A stretch of DNA of 64,000 bases, taken from Pseudalkalibacillus hwajinpoensis. Its GTDB lineage: Bacteria > Bacillota > Bacilli > Bacillales > Guptibacillaceae. Position 1 is the first letter of the stretch; each line of letters starts with the position of its first letter. Below, piece after piece: positions 45,992-54,372 of this stretch. The notes under the pieces were generated by a model. That model was not told the origin of the DNA and did not search any database. It saw only the letters and a list, made by a program, of their open reading frames with translations. Where the stretch lies: contig NZ_CP156674.1 in NCBI RefSeq assembly GCF_039851965.1, positions 1,302,001 to 1,366,000 on the forward strand. The letters are read 5' to 3'. Both the position numbers and the translations under genes were made by a program.

Positions 45992-47509
45992 TCAAACTGC
46001 TTTCTTACGCTCCATCGCTATCTTCCGTTTCGATAATATTTCTTTACTTGCAGCTCGATAAAACGAGTAACCCATCATAAGTACTACAATCGAAAACGGG
46101 AAAGCGGCAATGATCAGCATATTCTGTAGGCCCTGTGTGCCCCCAAAGTATACAATGATCGCAGCCATCGCAGACAATGCTAAGCCCCAAACAATCTTAA
46201 CCATTGCAGGTGGATTTAAAGACCCAGAAGTGCTCAGCATTCCTAATACAAACGTTGCTGAATCAGCAGACGTAATAAAGAAAATAGCAATAACAGCAAT
46301 TGTTATAAATGACATCAGCGTACCGAGCGGGTACTCCTGTAAGACGGCAAATGTTGCCGTCTCAATCGAATAGTCCGAAATCATTGCGATGCCATTCTGT
46401 TGAAGATCTAGAGCTGAAACACCGAAAACAGCAAAGAAAATGAAACAAACAATTGAAGGAACGAATAAAACGCCCATCATGAATTCTTTTATCGTGCGTC
46501 CCTTTGAAATTCTAGCAATGAAGATTCCAACGAAAGGTGACCAGGAAATCCACCATGCCCAATAGAAAATCGTCCAACTATTCACCCACGATCGCTGATC
46601 TGCGTTGTTCGGTTCAATATGAAAACTCATATTAAAGAAATTAGCAATATATCCTCCTAATGTACCAGTGAACATATTCATGATATACAAAGTAGGTCCT
46701 ACGATAAGAAGAAGGATCATCAACGCAAAGCCGAGGACCAAGTTAATGTTACTCAAATATTTAATCCCTTTGTTCAATCCAGACCATGCTGAAGCAATGA
46801 ATAATACGGTGGAAACAGCAAGAATAAGCAACTGCATGGAATAGGTTGTTGGCATATTAAATAGAAATGAAAATCCTTCATTGATTTGCGCAGTACCAAA
46901 CCCGAGCGTTGCTGCAACGCCTACAACGGTTGCAACGACTGCTAGCGTATCAATAACATATCCAAGAAAGCCCCGCATTCGCTCTTCTCCTAATAATGGA
47001 ACAAGCGTAGCACTAATTAACCCTGGATACCCCTTATGAAATTTAAAATAAGCAAGAACAAGACCGACAAGGGCATAAACCGCCCACGCATGTACTCCCC
47101 AATGAAAGAAAGAATATTGAAGCGCTTCTTCAATCGCTCGGGTTGTACCTAACTCCCCACTTGGACTACTTTTATAAGCATGTGAAATTGGTTCTGCCGT
47201 CGTCCAGAATACCATTCCCATCCCCATTCCAGCACTGAACAGCATAGCAAACCAGGTGGGAAGAGTAAATTCAGGCTTATCATCTTCTTTACCAAGTTTG
47301 ATGTTTTTGAATCTGGAAAAAATCAAATATATGCAAAAGACCAGTATTAGCATAATAATCAGTAAATAATACCATCCAAAGCTGCTAGAAATAAAAGTCG
47401 TCATTTTAGAAGTAACCGCCTGTAAATGCTCGGGTGCAACTGCTCCCCATACAACTACAAGTCCACAAATGACAAGACTATACCAAAAAACTAACGTTGC
47501 ATTTTTCAT
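45992..47509 (-). CDS. BCCT family glycine betaine/choline-type transporter
   Basis: 505 residues, twelve membrane segments. GMGMGMVFWTTAEPISHAY (the Gly-rich Na+ and substrate helix), HWGVHAWAVYALVGLVLAYF, and WTIFYWAWWISWSPFVGIFI (aromatic betaine site) are family hallmarks. Na+-coupled uptake of compatible solutes for osmoprotection. GAGGTGAG precedes ATG 47509. Flanked on both sides by RsbR-like genes. Confidence 0.94.
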   Translation of the reverse strand: MKNATLVFWYSLVICGLVVVWGAVAPEHLQAVTSKMTTFISSSFGWYYLLIIMLILVFCIYLIFSRFKNIKLGKEDDKPEFTLPTWFAMLFSAGMGMGMVFWTTAEPISHAYKSSPSGELGTTRAIEEALQYSFFHWGVHAWAVYALVGLVLAYFKFHKGYPGLISATLVPLLGEERMRGFLGYVIDTLAVVATVVGVAATLGFGTAQINEGFSFLFNMPTTYSMQLLILAVSTVLFIASAWSGLNKGIKYLSNINLVLGFALMILLLIVGPTLYIMNMFTGTLGGYIANFFNMSFHIEPNNADQRSWVNSWTIFYWAWWISWSPFVGIFIARISKGRTIKEFMMGVLFVPSIVCFIFFAVFGVSALDLQQNGIAMISDYSIETATFAVLQEYPLGTLMSFITIAVIAIFFITSADSATFVLGMLSTSGSLNPPAMVKIVWGLALSAMAAIIVYFGGTQGLQNMLIIAAFPFSIVVLMMGYSFYRAASKEILSKRKIAMERKKAV

Positions 47510-47702
47510 TAACTCACCTCTACTGTATTGGTTTCAACCTGAGAATAGGACTTGCTCATAGGTGTAAATAAGATATTTTCAACTCCTGGTCACATACTAA
47601 TAATATCTCCGAATTTCCCATCACTATTGATACCCTCTCACACGAAAGTTAAGCCATAAATTATGATATTTGCGAAAAGATTTATTTTTAAGGTCAATCA
47701 TT

Positions 47703-47731
47703 TTAATTAAAATTCCTATTCAGGCTATAAT
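47703..47731 (+). promoter_or_regulatory. Possible promoter of the GAF-STAS gene
   Basis: TATAAT at 47726-47731, 17-nt spacer from TTAATT (47703-47708; weak -35). The start codon is 58 nt further on. No sigma-B motif recognised. Confidence 0.4.
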
Positions 47732-47788
47732 ACGTTACCATTAGGTTAGAGGAAAAAGCTTAAAAGAATTCAGAAGAGAGGTGATTAT

Positions 47789-48631
47789 ATGAACCTTTCC
47801 AATACTCCAACATATACAACGATCGAAGAAGCATCAGCGGATGTTCTAGAAGTGATCAGTAAATTCGTAGGGATTAATACATTTTTTGTAGCGAAGAACG
47901 ATAGAAAGAATGTCGACATTATCTCTTCCTTTAATCGAGACGATGTAATTCTCGAGGCTGGATTTGAAACGGTATATCGCGATTCTTACTGACAATTCAT
48001 CATAAAAGGAGGTCGTGAACCCCTTATTATTGATGATTTAGCTTCAAATGAAGCTACGAAAAACATGAACGTGACAAATGAACTTGATGGTGGATCCCTG
48101 ATCGGCGTTCCAATTTATTACCGTAATGGCGATAATTACGGTACACTTTGCGGACTTGACCTTCATCCTTTCCACTATACTGAAGACCATATTGATCTAT
48201 TTAAGGCGATGGCGAATCTACTCGGAAATGTCCTGGAATTAGAAAGAGCAAATACTGAGATCAAATCGTTATCTGTCCCAATCGTACCCATTTCTGATGA
48301 AGTTGCGATTTTGCCAATCTTCGGTGAAGTGAATGAACTTCGTACAGAGCGAATTATGGAAGCGGCTTTAGCTGAAAGCGCGAATAATAACCTCGACTAT
48401 CTGATCTTTGATTTATCTGGATTACACAATATTCATTCGGATAGCGCTTTGAATTTGTTGAAAATCGGAAAGTCTCTTCAGTTAATTGGGGTACAAATGA
48501 TTGTAACCGGCATACGTCCTGACCTCGCAATAAAAGCTATCCACTCTTCTAATGAATTTGACCAACTCGTTGTTAAATCGAACTTAAAACAGGCATTAAA
48601 CTGGATCGGATATAAATTAATAAGGCACTAA
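47789..48631 (+). pseudogene. GAF-STAS stressosome-like protein interrupted by TGA
   Basis: 280 codons in one frame from ATG 47789 (AGAGAGGTG upstream) with a single TGA at 47990-47992 (codon 68). GAF domain: VLEVISKFVGINTFFVAKND, ...TVYRDSY, TGA, QFIIKGGREPLIIDDLAS, LIGVPIYYRNGDNYGTLCGL. In GAF proteins this spot is usually SFCQ, so Cys to TGA is a one-base change. STAS: VAILPIFGEVNELRTERIM and FDLSGLHNIHSDSALNLLK, with Glu at the Thr171 position and Ser at the Thr205 position. Apart from the TGA it is intact. Confidence 0.82.
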
Positions 48632-48665
48632 AAAAGGACTGCCCGCAGGCAGTCCTTTTTAGTGC
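48625..48665. terminator. Bidirectional terminator between GAF-STAS gene and bioB
   Basis: AAAAAGGACTGCC/GGCAGTCCTTTTT stem, extended by GCACTA/TAGTGC, loop CGCA. Confidence 0.92.
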
Positions 48666-49661
48666 TTACTCTTCAATCTCAAAACCCAGATCACGAATCA
48701 TCTGATGATCAGAAGTGGCTTCCTGCCCATCTGTTGTTAAGTAATCTCCTACAAAAATAGAATTTGCGGCGTATAACCCCATCACTTGAAGCGAACGAAG
48801 ATTTACTTCACGTCCACCAGAAATGCGAATTTCTTTCGTAGGATTCATAAAGCGGAATAACGCTAATACTTTTAAACAATATCGCGGGGTGAGCTCATCC
48901 ATCTTCTCGAGTTTTGTACCTGGTACTGAATAGAGAAAATTAACAGGAATGGAATCTGCATCTATTCTTCTAAGTTCTGCAGCCATATCGTAGACATCCT
49001 CATACGTTTCACCCATCCCTACTATGCAACCAGAACACGGTGAAATACCGGAATGTTTTACGTTCTCTACTGTTTTGACACGATGATCATATGTATGGGT
49101 AGAAGTAACTTTGTCATGGTGCCCTTTGCTCGTATTTAGGTTGTGATTATATCGGTCAACGCCCGCTTCCTTCAGACGATTCGTTTGTTCTCCTGAAAGA
49201 ATTCCGAGACACGCACAAATTTTCAGGGGCATCTCGGATTTGATCTCTTTCACCGCATCAATCACTTTATCAAGCTCTCGATTTGTCGCCCCCCGTCCAC
49301 TCATCACAATACAATACGTTCCCGCTTTTCGTTCCATCGCTTCTCTTGCACCGCTAACAAGCGTGTCTTTATCTAGGAGAGAATACTTACTTACATTCGT
49401 ATCTGCGAATGCCGACTGTGCACAATAACCACAATCCTCAGGGCAAAGTCCACTTTTCGCATTAATAATCATATTTAACTTTACCTTTTTTCCATAATAG
49501 TGACTCCTCACCCTGAAAGCAGCGTGGAGTAAAGGAAGTAATTGTTCATCAGGTGACGAAAGGATCGCTATTGCCTGCTCTTTCGTCAGCAATTCCCCCT
49601 GCAAAGCAACATCCGCATATGTTTCCCATTGATTGTGCACCTTTTCCTTAACGTTCTCCAT
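48666..49661 (-). CDS. bioB: Biotin synthase
   Basis: 331 residues from ATG 49661 (GGGAGG 6 nt upstream; the in-frame TTG/ATG upstream have none). Radical-SAM cluster CPEDCGYC (Cys73, Cys77, Cys80), then CIVGMGETYEDVYDMA and RISGGREVNLRS. Inserts sulfur into dethiobiotin. It stands alone without other bio genes. Controlled by BirA boxes overlapping its promoter. Confidence 0.95.
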   Translation of the reverse strand: MENVKEKVHNQWETYADVALQGELLTKEQAIAILSSPDEQLLPLLHAAFRVRSHYYGKKVKLNMIINAKSGLCPEDCGYCAQSAFADTNVSKYSLLDKDTLVSGAREAMERKAGTYCIVMSGRGATNRELDKVIDAVKEIKSEMPLKICACLGILSGEQTNRLKEAGVDRYNHNLNTSKGHHDKVTSTHTYDHRVKTVENVKHSGISPCSGCIVGMGETYEDVYDMAAELRRIDADSIPVNFLYSVPGTKLEKMDELTPRYCLKVLALFRFMNPTKEIRISGGREVNLRSLQVMGLYAANSIFVGDYLTTDGQEATSDHQMIRDLGFEIEE

Positions 49662-49681
49662 TATAAGCCTCCCAATAACTA

Positions 49682-49710
49682 TGTTAACCAAACAAAATAA
49701 TCGGTTAACA
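49682..49710. promoter_or_regulatory. BirA operator of bioB
   Basis: TGTTAACC (49682-49689), 13-nt spacer, GGTTAACA (49703-49710): inverted half-sites of the BirA type. A third half-site GGTTAACA lies at 49725-49732 within the promoter spacer. Confidence 0.85.
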
Positions 49711-49712
49711 TT

Positions 49713-49741
49713 AAAGTATCACCGGGTTAACAATCTGTCAA
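49713..49741 (-). promoter_or_regulatory. bioB promoter
   Basis: TTGACA (49741-49736), 17-nt spacer holding a BirA half-site, TACTTT (49718-49713) on the minus strand. Confidence 0.75.
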
Positions 49742-49774
49742 TCTAAGGTAATAATCCTGTTTGCGGTTATAGAA

Positions 49775-49808
49775 AAAAGCAGACCTCTTAAGACAGAAGT
49801 CTGCTTTT
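49775..49808. terminator. Orphan bidirectional terminator hairpin
   Basis: AAAAGCAGAC/GTCTGCTTTT stem with flanking A and T runs between two divergent genes, so it terminates neither. Next to a short minus-strand gene remnant (49810-49914). Confidence 0.75.
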
Positions 49809-49809
49809 C

Positions 49810-49914
49810 TTATGCAGGTGACTGACTAGTCGTTAAATACGTTGCTTCAATTTGATCAGAAAAGAAGATGGTCAATCCCTTTTTTACAAAATGACAATGA
49901 CTGAATAATCTACT
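49810..49914 (-). pseudogene. Unidentified 3' gene remnant upstream of bioB
   Basis: Minus-strand frame reading HCHFVKKGLTIFFSDQIEAT then YLTTSQSPA and TAA, immediately before the orphan terminator. No start or recognised family. The pairing of an open 3' end with a terminator suggests the tail of a deleted gene. Confidence 0.35.
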
Positions 49915-49988
49915 CCTCTGCAGTACATTATTAAACTATACAACGTTTTACATCGCTGTGATCTTAATGGGGAGAGGAGAGAAAACAA

Positions 49989-51044
49989 TTGAACGAACTG
50001 CACTCTTTCAGCTGGTATGCTGCTCGCGTTAAAAAACATTTACCTGGAGAGGCCTTCAAACCGGTGCCTGCGAGGTTATTTGGGGGACTTACATATCTAA
50101 TCATTACGATCGGATGCTTCCTTATGATTGGGCTCTTTACCTTCCATCCGCTAGTGAATCTCATTTTTTCAATAATTATAGGAGCATGCTTTGCTGGACT
50201 CGGCTTTCTTGGTCACGAGATACTACACGGGACAGTTGTTCGAAAGCCATGGGTAAGAGATATGCTCGGTGCCATTGCGTTCTGGCCTTTAAGTACAGGA
50301 CCTAGACTCTGGAGAAAGTGGCACAATTTAAATCATCACGTACATACACAGCATGACGAAAAGGATCCTGATGCCTGGCCCACGCTAGAACGGATAGCCA
50401 GCTCACCATTATTTAGTTGGATCTATCGATTACCTCTTTCTGTTAGGGCTACATTCGCCTTCGCATCCCTTGCAGTGCAATTTACTGCCCATTCCTTTAA
50501 AATGTTTTTTGTTTATGTAAACGAATTTAAACCGGGAAAGCAACCTGAAGTATGGCTACAAACCTTTTTACCCTGGATCAGCTGGATTGGCGTGTTGTTT
50601 ATCATGGGGTTAGAAAAATGGCTATTTGCTTTTTTCATTCCACTTCTTATTGCCAATTTTATTGTGATGGCTTATATTTCTACAAACCACCGGTTAAACC
50701 CTTTAACACCAGTAAATGATCCACTGGCGAATAGCCTTACAGTTACCGTACCAAAATGGGTAGATATCCTGCATTTCAACTTTTCTTACCATACCGAGCA
50801 TCATCTTTTCCCGGGGATGAATCCAAAATATTATCCCCTTGTCAAAAAGCAAATTAAACTTATGTGGCCTGAACGATACCATGAAATGCCAATGCTTCAG
50901 GCTTTGATAGCTTTATGGAAAACGCCTCGCGTCTATTTCGAGCATAAAGAGTTAATCGATCCTGGTAATCACAACGCGTTTGGGTCACTCGGCAACCAGT
51001 TGAATCCTAAAGCCATTCTCCCTCGAAAGCTAACAAGAAAATAA
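49989..51044 (+). CDS. Membrane fatty acid desaturase
   Basis: 351 residues. Three histidine boxes: GHEILHG (75-81), WHNLNHHVH (111-119) and SYHTEHHLFPGMNP in the C-terminal third, with paired membrane segments between them. Di-iron acyl-lipid desaturase of the DesA/Des type; inserts a double bond into membrane lipid acyl chains. Start TTG 49989 after GAGGAGAG. No DesR-type site recognised. Confidence 0.9.
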   Translation: MNELHSFSWYAARVKKHLPGEAFKPVPARLFGGLTYLIITIGCFLMIGLFTFHPLVNLIFSIIIGACFAGLGFLGHEILHGTVVRKPWVRDMLGAIAFWPLSTGPRLWRKWHNLNHHVHTQHDEKDPDAWPTLERIASSPLFSWIYRLPLSVRATFAFASLAVQFTAHSFKMFFVYVNEFKPGKQPEVWLQTFLPWISWIGVLFIMGLEKWLFAFFIPLLIANFIVMAYISTNHRLNPLTPVNDPLANSLTVTVPKWVDILHFNFSYHTEHHLFPGMNPKYYPLVKKQIKLMWPERYHEMPMLQALIALWKTPRVYFEHKELIDPGNHNAFGSLGNQLNPKAILPRKLTRK

Positions 51045-51085
51045 AGCACAAGAAAAGGCTGACTTTGAGATCTGCCTTCTTGCGC
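51045..51085 (+). terminator. Imperfect terminator after the desaturase gene
   Basis: AGCACAAGAA-AAGGC pairs with GCCTT-CTTGCGCT, with a T-rich tail. Confidence 0.6.
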
Positions 51086-51146
51086 TTTTATTGTTTATAC
51101 TCATACGACAGATTCTTCTGCCGAATACAGCTTATGATTTAGAGTA

Positions 51147-51242
51147 TTAGTAGCCTCCTCCAACAAAAGCTGCACCTACGATGATAAGGAGAATAAACAG
51201 CACTACAATTAGAGCAAACCCACTGCCGTAACCGTATCCCAT
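51147..51242 (-). CDS. YjcZ-family sporulation peptide, 31 residues
   Basis: MGYGYGSGFALIVVLFILLI then IVGAAFVGGGY: Gly/Tyr-rich N-terminus, one membrane helix, short Gly-rich tail, as in YjcZ-type small proteins of Bacillus spores. AAAGGAGG lies 9 nt before ATG 51242. Confidence 0.85.
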   Translation of the reverse strand: MGYGYGSGFALIVVLFILLIIVGAAFVGGGY

Positions 51243-51618
51243 GGAGTATGACCTCCTTTCCATCATGGATTACTTTATACTATGCAGGAATTTAAATGAT
51301 GGATGGGCGTTCGCTCAGTTTTTAATTTCCTTTTAATTTCATCCCTCTCTTTGATCCTGCCATTCTTTAAGCCGAAGACTGATTAATTTCTAGCTAATAA
51401 TTCTAAAAAAAGCATCCCAACAATCGTTTAAGTAGTTCAGTTATTGTGGTGAAAACTTAAAATAACAAGCTGAATAACATTTGAATTCACAGGTTAATCT
51501 AAAAAGCACACAAAAAAGCTCAGAGTTTATTGCTCTGAGCTTGTCTTTTTCAGGGAAGTTTATTCCATTAAAGCTCCCTTTACTTGAAGACTTGATTTCA
51601 AGACAATTTTTTATATAG
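51243..51618. other. Intergenic region with hairpin, left of the insertion sequence
   Basis: No gene seen. A 10-bp perfect hairpin AAGCTCAGAG/CTCTGAGCTT (51516-51525, 51533-51542) has T-rich sequence on its plus side and resembles a terminator without an associated gene. Confidence 0.5.
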
Positions 51619-51629
51619 GGGTACCGCCA
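51619..51629. repeat. Target-site duplication, left copy
   Basis: GGGTACCGCCA, repeated exactly at 53276-53286 on the far side of the insertion sequence. Confidence 0.9.
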
Positions 51630-53275
51630 CATGTCCATCAAGCTAACTACAGTGAAAAGTAAAGATCGACTTTTTCTTATAAAATCAGTTCCATTCTACT
51701 AAAGGAAGGCATGCCAAATAAACGTGAAACCGAGGATTTTTTAATGCTTAACGCTAGGCAACTTTCTCGTGACACATGGTATACTGATAGACAATACCCA
51801 ATATATCGAAGACTGTTTTTTTCTCATATCGGTGGGATTTTCGTCCGTTTTTCTGTAGGAGGGTAAACAGGCGAAGCAGGATCTTTGATACTTCTTGGGT
51901 GTTTTTTTGTATCGCTTGAAATAACAGTAAAAAATAATCTTTAATGATATAAATCGCTTTATACTCACTGAGTTCTCGTTTTTTCTTGGTCAGGAGTAGC
52001 TGCCTCATTTGAAACATGGTAGAAGAACAAAGAAGTATACCAATCAGTTGACCATAGAGATGGCATTCTAAACGTTCCTTTTTGATCTCTTTACAGTTAT
52101 CTATTTCAAAGAAAGACTTCCATGTTTTAAAGAGTAATTCAATTTGCCAACGTAACGAATAAAAATCGTGCACGTGTCCCGTAGGGACATCTATCATTGA
52201 TGCATTCGTTATGTATACATTTATAGCACTCAAACGTTTGCTCCGTTCTTTCATGATAATGCCTTTCTTTTTCTCCTTTACCGCATGGTTTTCCAATCGT
52301 GTTCGGGTTTGCTCTTCCGTAAGTCGGTGGATAATAACTCTAGTCGGCAGTTTTTGATTCTTTCCAATGTAAACATCAGAGATCTCATGGGTTTGTCCTG
52401 GTTTTAATTGATGCATGATCTCTTCCATATCTAATTGAATATATTCGGTTTGCTTTTTCGGTGTTCCATTTTTGAAGTATTCAGGATTAGGGTTCCTCAG
52501 ATAAATCCGAGTGTTTAATTTTAAGCGAGAGATATAATAAGCTCCTTTCTCATCCATTTGATGGAGATCATTCAGGTCAAAATATCCTAAATCACGTATG
52601 CATAAGTCATCAGTTTGTACCGTTTGTAAGCACGTGGAACCGTAGGTTCGATCATTTTGTTTACCTGCACCCGAATGAACATGCAGGAATTGGCCACTGA
52701 GAAGATCATATTCCAGTTGGATTTTCACTCCAGCTGTATGGCTACTGCCTCCAGATCCTTGATAGGTGTCGGCAAAAACATCCGGCAATTGAAAGGTCGT
52801 AGAATCCAAGATTCGTATACTCCGAAACTGTGAAACGTAACGATGAGAAAGAGCCTGAGAAGTAGACAATTTTTGAGTAAGCAAGGAAGCAAAAACATGT
52901 CGTAAGAGCTCGACAGCCGTAGGATTAAATCGTTGATTGAGTCCTTCAGGACTCATTAAGACACCAGTTGAAGATTCTAAACCACTACATAACTGTGTTA
53001 AGGAAGTGCTTGCGACTTTTTGACTTAACCAAACACACAACGCGATTAAATCTTTCGCCTGGTACTTGCTCTTTCTTTGCACAAAACCGACCTTTTTCCC
53101 TAGCTTTTGAAGCCTTTTTGGCGACAACGATTGTTGTAATTCCTGTGAAAAGAGGGTCAGTTCAGCTGAAACCTCGCAGCCCATAAAAAAAACACCATCC
53201 TTTTCATCTTATTAAAGAAAGGATAGCGCTTTTTTCATTTTGGGGATAATGATATGCCTTAGCTTGATGGGCATG
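51630..53275 (-). mobile_element. IS231-like insertion sequence (IS4 family), 1,646 bp
   Basis: Terminal inverted repeats CATGTCCATCAAGCTAA (51630-51646) and its complement at 53259-53275 with one mismatch, flanked by an 11-bp direct repeat. One transposase gene fills it. Length, terminal repeats and duplication size fit IS231-type elements of Bacillus. Confidence 0.92.
51754..53184 (-). CDS. IS4/IS231-family transposase
   Basis: 476 residues. DDE residues: Asp in RILDSTTFQLP, Asp in LCIRDLGYFDL, and Glu in the YSLRWQIELLFKTWK signature (Y-x2-R-x3-E-x6-K). Open frame is complete, so the element may be active. Weak ribosome site (AAGGATGG), as is common for transposases. Confidence 0.93.
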   Translation of the reverse strand: MGCEVSAELTLFSQELQQSLSPKRLQKLGKKVGFVQRKSKYQAKDLIALCVWLSQKVASTSLTQLCSGLESSTGVLMSPEGLNQRFNPTAVELLRHVFASLLTQKLSTSQALSHRYVSQFRSIRILDSTTFQLPDVFADTYQGSGGSSHTAGVKIQLEYDLLSGQFLHVHSGAGKQNDRTYGSTCLQTVQTDDLCIRDLGYFDLNDLHQMDEKGAYYISRLKLNTRIYLRNPNPEYFKNGTPKKQTEYIQLDMEEIMHQLKPGQTHEISDVYIGKNQKLPTRVIIHRLTEEQTRTRLENHAVKEKKKGIIMKERSKRLSAINVYITNASMIDVPTGHVHDFYSLRWQIELLFKTWKSFFEIDNCKEIKKERLECHLYGQLIGILLCSSTMFQMRQLLLTKKKRELSEYKAIYIIKDYFLLLFQAIQKNTQEVSKILLRLFTLLQKNGRKSHRYEKKTVFDILGIVYQYTMCHEKVA

Positions 53276-53286
53276 GGGTACCGCCA
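53276..53286. repeat. Target-site duplication, right copy
   Basis: GGGTACCGCCA, exact copy of 51619-51629. Confidence 0.9.
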
Positions 53287-53310
53287 ACATTACGCGGTTA
53301 TCTTAACTTC

Positions 53311-53348
53311 GATGTGAGAACTATTGGAATATCAATGGTTCTCACATC
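53311..53348. repeat. Inverted repeat right of the insertion sequence
   Basis: GATGTGAGAAC (53311-53321) and GTTCTCACATC (53338-53348), perfect 11-bp arms with a 16-nt loop. No T-run; role unknown. Confidence 0.55.
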
Positions 53349-53445
53349 ATTTACATGTATTGTATTCAATGTAAATATTGGTTTAAATAAAGTTTGATCA
53401 TTTATAATGTCTTGTTAATATAACGCACCTGTTAACACAATTACC

Positions 53446-53742
53446 TTATGAAAGATGAACTTTCTCAAAATGTTCAACTGTTGGAAATGGATCATAGAAA
53501 TGATGTAATTGCTTTTTCCATTCTTGGTACTCTTTTGATTGCCTAAATCCAACAGTATGGTCTTCTAATGTTTCCCACTTCACCAACAGTAGATATTTCC
53601 CCTCAACTTCCATACAACGTTGTAATTCGTGTGATATGTAACCTTTCATTGATAAAATAATTTCTGATGCCTTATTAAATGCTTCTTCATATTCCTTTTC
53701 CATACCTTGCTTAACCTGAAGCATAACAGCCTCCAATATCAT
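53446..53742 (-). CDS. Antibiotic biosynthesis monooxygenase (ABM) domain protein
   Basis: 98 residues from ATG 53742 (AAAGGAGGAG upstream). MILEAVMLQVKQGMEKEYEE, SMKGYISHELQRCMEVEGKY and LLVKWETLEDHTVGF are the ferredoxin-like ABM pattern; ends HHFYDPFPTVEHFEKV. Cofactor-free oxygenase or heme-related fold; substrate unknown. Confidence 0.85.
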   Translation of the reverse strand: MILEAVMLQVKQGMEKEYEEAFNKASEIILSMKGYISHELQRCMEVEGKYLLLVKWETLEDHTVGFRQSKEYQEWKKQLHHFYDPFPTVEHFEKVHLS

Positions 53743-54372
53743 AAATTCTCCTCCTTTTTTCATATGTCTTACTTTCTCTTAAACTAACTGTACAAGATAG
53801 CACAATAAGTAAAACTGGCTGAATTGGCTCATTTTTATAATCGAGTAGCATGTACCGAGTTTTTCCTTATTCCGTAAGAAGGGTAGTAGCCTTCATAAAA
53901 TCACTCCTTTTTAAAATCTACTATTTTATCAAGAAGAAAGGAGCACTCCTGTCGATTTAGGTAACACCCCTTTAGAAAGCACCTTCTCAATATACTATAA
54001 GTACTAAAAAAAAGAATATAGTTCACCAGTATACAAAGAAATAAAAAAAAACAGATAACCTTACGTTGAATACTGTAAAGTCATCCATTATGACTAGTTA
54101 GGATAATCAGCAAAAATATACGCTAAGCCCTGTATAGTACCCGGCATAGCGTTTTCTTACTCTAATCTGAAAGCGGCGGTCATGGACGAAATAAAGTCCA
54201 TGACTGCCGCTATTTTTTGCACTATCGTACCCGATAGTTGAACAATAAACCTTAATGTTTTGCCAAAAACCTTGGTACACCCCTAGTATAATTTCTATTT
54301 GACAGGATGTTAGCCATCGCTCTGGTAACCACTGAAGCGGTGCTACTAATTAAATCTGGACATATTCAACAA
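53743..54372. other. Gene-free region with two plus-oriented terminator-like hairpins
   Basis: No open frame with coding character. Hairpin one is ACGCTAAGCC...GGCATAGCGT (54120-54152). Hairpin two is GTCATGGAC/GTCCATGAC extended by AGCGGC/GCCGCT (54172-54211), followed by TTTTTT on the plus strand. No plus-strand gene precedes them. The motif TATMGTACCCGnnATAG occurs at about 54132 and 54223. Possibly the end of a lost gene or a small RNA. Confidence 0.45.

Noticed and set aside
49810..49914. Idea that the tail upstream of bioB is a functional small gene
   Set aside because: No start codon with ribosome site and it ends at a terminator, so a remnant is more likely.
53311..53348. Inverted repeat as a riboswitch or CRISPR element
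   Set aside because: Single simple hairpin, no repeat array and no downstream gene in position.
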